Shown here: positions 61,959 to 64,000 of the stretch, in pieces | Layout of the letters: the number at the start of each line of letters is the position of its first letter | Numbering within the stretch: the stretch's first letter is position 1 | Assembly (NCBI RefSeq): GCF_900130035.1 | Contig: NZ_FQXQ01000002.1 | Coordinates: 248,001 to 312,000 of the forward strand | DNA: 64,000 bases | Reading direction: 5' to 3' | Source: Wenyingzhuangia marina | Lineage (GTDB): Bacteria; Bacteroidota; Bacteroidia; Flavobacteriales; Flavobacteriaceae | Translations under genes and position numbers: made by a program | Notes under the pieces: generated by a model | Databases searched by the model: none | Seen by the model: only the letters and a program-made list of their open reading frames with translations | Told to the model about the DNA's origin: nothing

Positions 61959-63038
61959 TTAAAGATTAGCTTCTCCTAATTCTTTTAACTTTTCAGTATT
62001 CTCTGTTAATTTTAATTCATCAATAATTTTATGAATATCTCCGTCTATAATTTTTGATAAATCATACAAAGTTAAACCAATTCTGTGTTCTGTTACACGA
62101 CCTTGTGGATAATTATAAGTTCTAATTTTGGCTGATCTATCTCCAGAACTCACCATCGTTTTACGTTGAGCCGCATCTGCCTCTAACTTTTTAGCCAACT
62201 CCATTTCGTAAATACGAGAACGTAAAACTTTCATGGCTTTGTCTTTATTTTTATGTTGAGATTTTTGATCCTGACACTGAGCTACAATTCCTGTAGGTAT
62301 GTGTGTTAAACGAACCGCTGAATACGTTGTGTTTACAGATTGACCTCCTGGTCCTGATGAACAGAAATAATCTACACGTACGTCTGAATTATTAATTTGC
62401 ACATCAAATTCTTCTGCTTCTGGTAACACCATTACAGTTGCTGCAGATGTATGAACACGTCCTTGGGTTTCAGTTTGCGGAACACGTTGTACACGGTGCA
62501 CACCAGACTCAAACTTTAAATCTCCATAAACATCCTCACCTGTTACACTAAAAATAATTTCTTTGAACCCCCCAGAAGTTCCATCAGCAATATCTTCCAC
62601 TTCAGTTTTCCAACCTCTAGAAGCGGCATACTTAGTATACATTCTATATAAATCTCCAGCAAAAATACTTGCTTCATCACCACCAGTACCAGCTCTAATC
62701 TCTACAATAACATTTTTACCATCTGCAGGGTCTTTTGGAATTAACATGAACTTAATATCATCTTCTAATTGAGGAATTCTTTCATTTCCTTCTTCAAGTT
62801 CCATTTTAGCCATCTCTACCATTTCAGCATCAGAACCATCTGCAATAATTTCTTTAGCTTCATTGATATTAGAAAGCAAATTTTCATATTCGTTTGCTTT
62901 TTCTACGACTTTACTTAAGTCTTTATATTCTTTATTAAGTTTAGCATATCGCTTTTGATCAGAAATAATATCTGGTTGAATAATCAAATCTGATACTTCA
63001 TCAAAACGTTGCTTAACAATTCTTAACTTATCTAACAT
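61959..63038 (-). CDS. prfA: Peptide chain release factor 1
   Basis: The 359-residue protein has the GGQ peptidyl-hydrolase motif at residues 231-233 ([16 protein letters not shown]) and the RF1-type tripeptide P-Q-T at 187-189 ([18 protein letters not shown]), which recognises UAG and [25 protein letters not shown] and the C-terminal [14 protein letters not shown] are typical. Length is normal for RF1. Confidence 0.97.
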   Translation of the reverse strand: MLDKLRIVKQRFDEVSDLIIQPDIISDQKRYAKLNKEYKDLSKVVEKANEYENLLSNINEAKEIIADGSDAEMVEMAKMELEEGNERIPQLEDDIKFMLIPKDPADGKNVIVEIRAGTGGDEASIFAGDLYRMYTKYAASRGWKTEVEDIADGTSGGFKEIIFSVTGEDVYGDLKFESGVHRVQRVPQTETQGRVHTSAATVMVLPEAEEFDVQINNSDVRVDYFCSSGPGGQSVNTTYSAVRLTHIPTGIVAQCQDQKSQHKNKDKAMKVLRSRIYEMELAKKLEADAAQRKTMVSSGDRSAKIRTYNYPQGRVTEHRIGLTLYDLSKIIDGDIHKIIDELKLTENTEKLKELGEANL

Positions 63039-63058
63039 GTTACATTTTTTGTAGACTG

Positions 63059-63066
63059 CAAAATTA
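63059..63066 (-). promoter_or_regulatory. Candidate -7 box of prfA
   Basis: The minus strand reads TAATTTTG, matching TAnnTTTG, 20 bp before the prfA ATG. The expected -33 position reads TTCG, a weak match. Confidence 0.4.
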
Positions 63067-63126
63067 CAATTTAAAATTGAAATGCCGAAGTTTATTCATA
63101 CACGTAAAGTAAGGAAAAGGCATAAA

Positions 63127-63158
63127 AAAAAATCCCAAAACAAAAGTCTTGGGATTTA
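63127..63158 (-). terminator. Terminator after the DUF4293 gene
   Basis: AAATCCCAA and TTGGGATTT (with a few extra paired bases) form a stem; on the minus strand a run of nine T follows. It separates the DUF4293 gene from prfA. Confidence 0.8.
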
Positions 63159-63187
63159 GTCGCACTAAATAAACTAAGATGTTAAGC

Positions 63188-63622
63188 TTATCGTAACCTA
63201 TCTACAGATTTTACAAGATCTTCATCTTTCTTAATTGCCTTGTTTGCCATGACTAGCAAAACAATATTGACAATCGGAAAATAAATCCCAATACCTTTCT
63301 CAGAAATTTGCATTTCTCCAGATAATTTTAGAGATACGTACATCAATACACTTAATAAATAGAAGTTGATCAGAATATTTAATCTGTTAACCACAAATTG
63401 ATTTTGTCTTTTTTTATAACTAAAAATAGCTATTAAAGAAAAAATTGCAGCCAATATAAAAAATATTCCTACTGATTTTAAAAGAACTGAGTTATTCATA
63501 ATGGTGTTTGTTAAAAACAAACGACCATCTTCATTTAAAGTAAAAAAAGAAACGAAATTGGTCAACACTCCTGCAATAATAAATACAGATAATAAATACA
63601 ATGTTTGAATTCTTTGAATCAT
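63188..63622 (-). CDS. DUF4293 membrane protein
   Basis: The 144-residue protein has four membrane helices and starts MIQRIQTLYLLSVFIIAG, the typical DUF4293 opening in Bacteroidota. The C-terminal tail is charged (NKAIKKDEDLVKSVDRLR). The function of the family is unknown. It is divergent from rho, an arrangement I recall as common in Flavobacteriia. Confidence 0.87.
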   Translation of the reverse strand: MIQRIQTLYLLSVFIIAGVLTNFVSFFTLNEDGRLFLTNTIMNNSVLLKSVGIFFILAAIFSLIAIFSYKKRQNQFVVNRLNILINFYLLSVLMYVSLKLSGEMQISEKGIGIYFPIVNIVLLVMANKAIKKDEDLVKSVDRLR

Positions 63623-63674
63623 ACTTTTTAAAATAACGATTACAAATTTACATTTTCTTTTTATTTATAAAGAC

Positions 63675-63704
63675 TTTGTCAGATAAAAAAAAAAACTATA
63701 TTTG
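63675..63704 (+). promoter_or_regulatory. rho promoter
   Basis: TTTG (63675-63678) and TATATTTG (63697-63704) are separated by 18 bp and match the Bacteroidota consensus. The predicted start leaves a leader of about 130 nt before the rho ATG, long enough for the autoregulation by Rho that is known in other bacteria. Confidence 0.65.
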
Positions 63705-63839
63705 TCTTATCTAATTAAACAATTATAGCAGAAACACTTACCTGTTATATTATTTTCAATTTTAAAACAAACAATTTTCTCTTAATAACATAATATGTCC
63801 CATTTTAAGAGATTTTAATATTCATTATACACATTTTAA

Positions 63840-64000
63840 ATGTTCGAAATTTCTCAATTAAAAGCAAAAACACTTGCAGATTTGCAGGAAATTGCAAAAA
63901 CAATTGGATTAAAAAAAACTAGCCAACTAAAAAAGTTGGATTTGATTTACAAAATTCTAGATGAGCAAGCTGCTCACGAAGCTGCAAAACAAGTTACTAC
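63840..64000 (+). CDS. rho: Transcription termination factor Rho (5' part, cut by window edge)
   Basis: An ATG at 63840 opens a frame of 53 codons to the window edge, MFEISQLKAKTLADLQEIAK followed by TIGLKKTSQLKKLDLIYKILDEQAAHEAA. This is the Rho N-terminal (SAP-like) helical domain. Rho is the RNA helicase that ends transcription of untranslated RNA. Only the first 53 residues are visible; the RNA-binding and ATPase domains lie outside. Flavobacterial Rho proteins usually have a long insert after this domain. Confidence 0.85.
   Translation, partial: MFEISQLKAKTLADLQEIAKTIGLKKTSQLKKLDLIYKILDEQAAHEAAKQVT

Overview
The window looks like a chromosomal segment of a marine-type member of the Flavobacteriaceae (Bacteroidota). 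The evidence is strongly AT-rich DNA, several promoters of the Bacteroidota form TTTG-N19-TAnnTTTG, a C-terminal type IX secretion sorting domain, a TonB-dependent receptor with an N-terminal carboxypeptidase-regulatory-like domain, DUF4293 next to rho, and many lipoproteins and secreted glycan enzymes. No rRNA, tRNA, CRISPR array, integrase or transposase was recognised.

Layout. 1-5007: a LysR regulator (cut by the window edge) divergent from a small unknown protein and the two subunits of a DAB-type inorganic-carbon uptake system (DabB, DabA). 5382-11934: an eight-PAS histidine kinase with a single-domain response regulator, then housekeeping genes (RlmF, NrnA). 12286-13290: a secreted GH43 enzyme. 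13362-17817: a thiamine uptake and salvage region, with a TPP-riboswitch-controlled TonB receptor, a YkoF-like thiamine-binding protein, a PnuC-type transporter and a NadR-like kinase; ArfB sits in the same run of genes. 18000-19289: an S37 peptidase. 19539-28106: a six-gene carbohydrate operon (two six-hairpin glycosidase-like lipoproteins, one with a DUF4450-type start; a dienelactone-hydrolase-like protein; a GH43-like protein; CutC) without SusC/SusD. 28352-29812: an unknown protein and a DUF4421-like outer-membrane protein.

29813-40903 holds a complete haem pathway: hemA-C-D-B-L-E-F on the minus strand and, divergently, an AraC regulator, a SpoU methyltransferase, hemH and a HemJ-type protoporphyrinogen oxidase. 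A four-helix-bundle (23S intervening-sequence-type) gene lies between hemL and hemE, inside short inverted repeats that recur in two other hem spacers. 40940-42073 is a GT2 glycosyltransferase.

42533-61488 is a rhamnose and uronate (pectin or rhamnogalacturonan) region: a GntR regulator; an L-rhamnose catabolic operon (RhaEW, RhaI, RhaB and an NCS1-type permease that probably carries rhamnose); a LacI-type regulator broken by an in-frame stop; glucuronate isomerase UxaC; a second GntR paralogue; a T9SS-secreted PL1-type pectate lyase; a DUF2264 enzyme; a GH16; and a GH105 unsaturated-rhamnogalacturonyl hydrolase. Extracellular cleavage by the lyase would feed GH105/DUF2264, releasing rhamnose and uronates for the rha operon and UxaC. 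The absence of sulfatases favours pectin/RG over ulvan. 61959-64000: prfA, a DUF4293 protein and the start of rho.

The most notable signals are a shared 17-bp element at the same distance from the -7 box in the promoters at 19539 and 43727, the nonsense-disrupted LacI regulator next to two LacI-type operators, and the inverted-repeat modules in the hem spacers, one of which encloses the four-helix-bundle gene.
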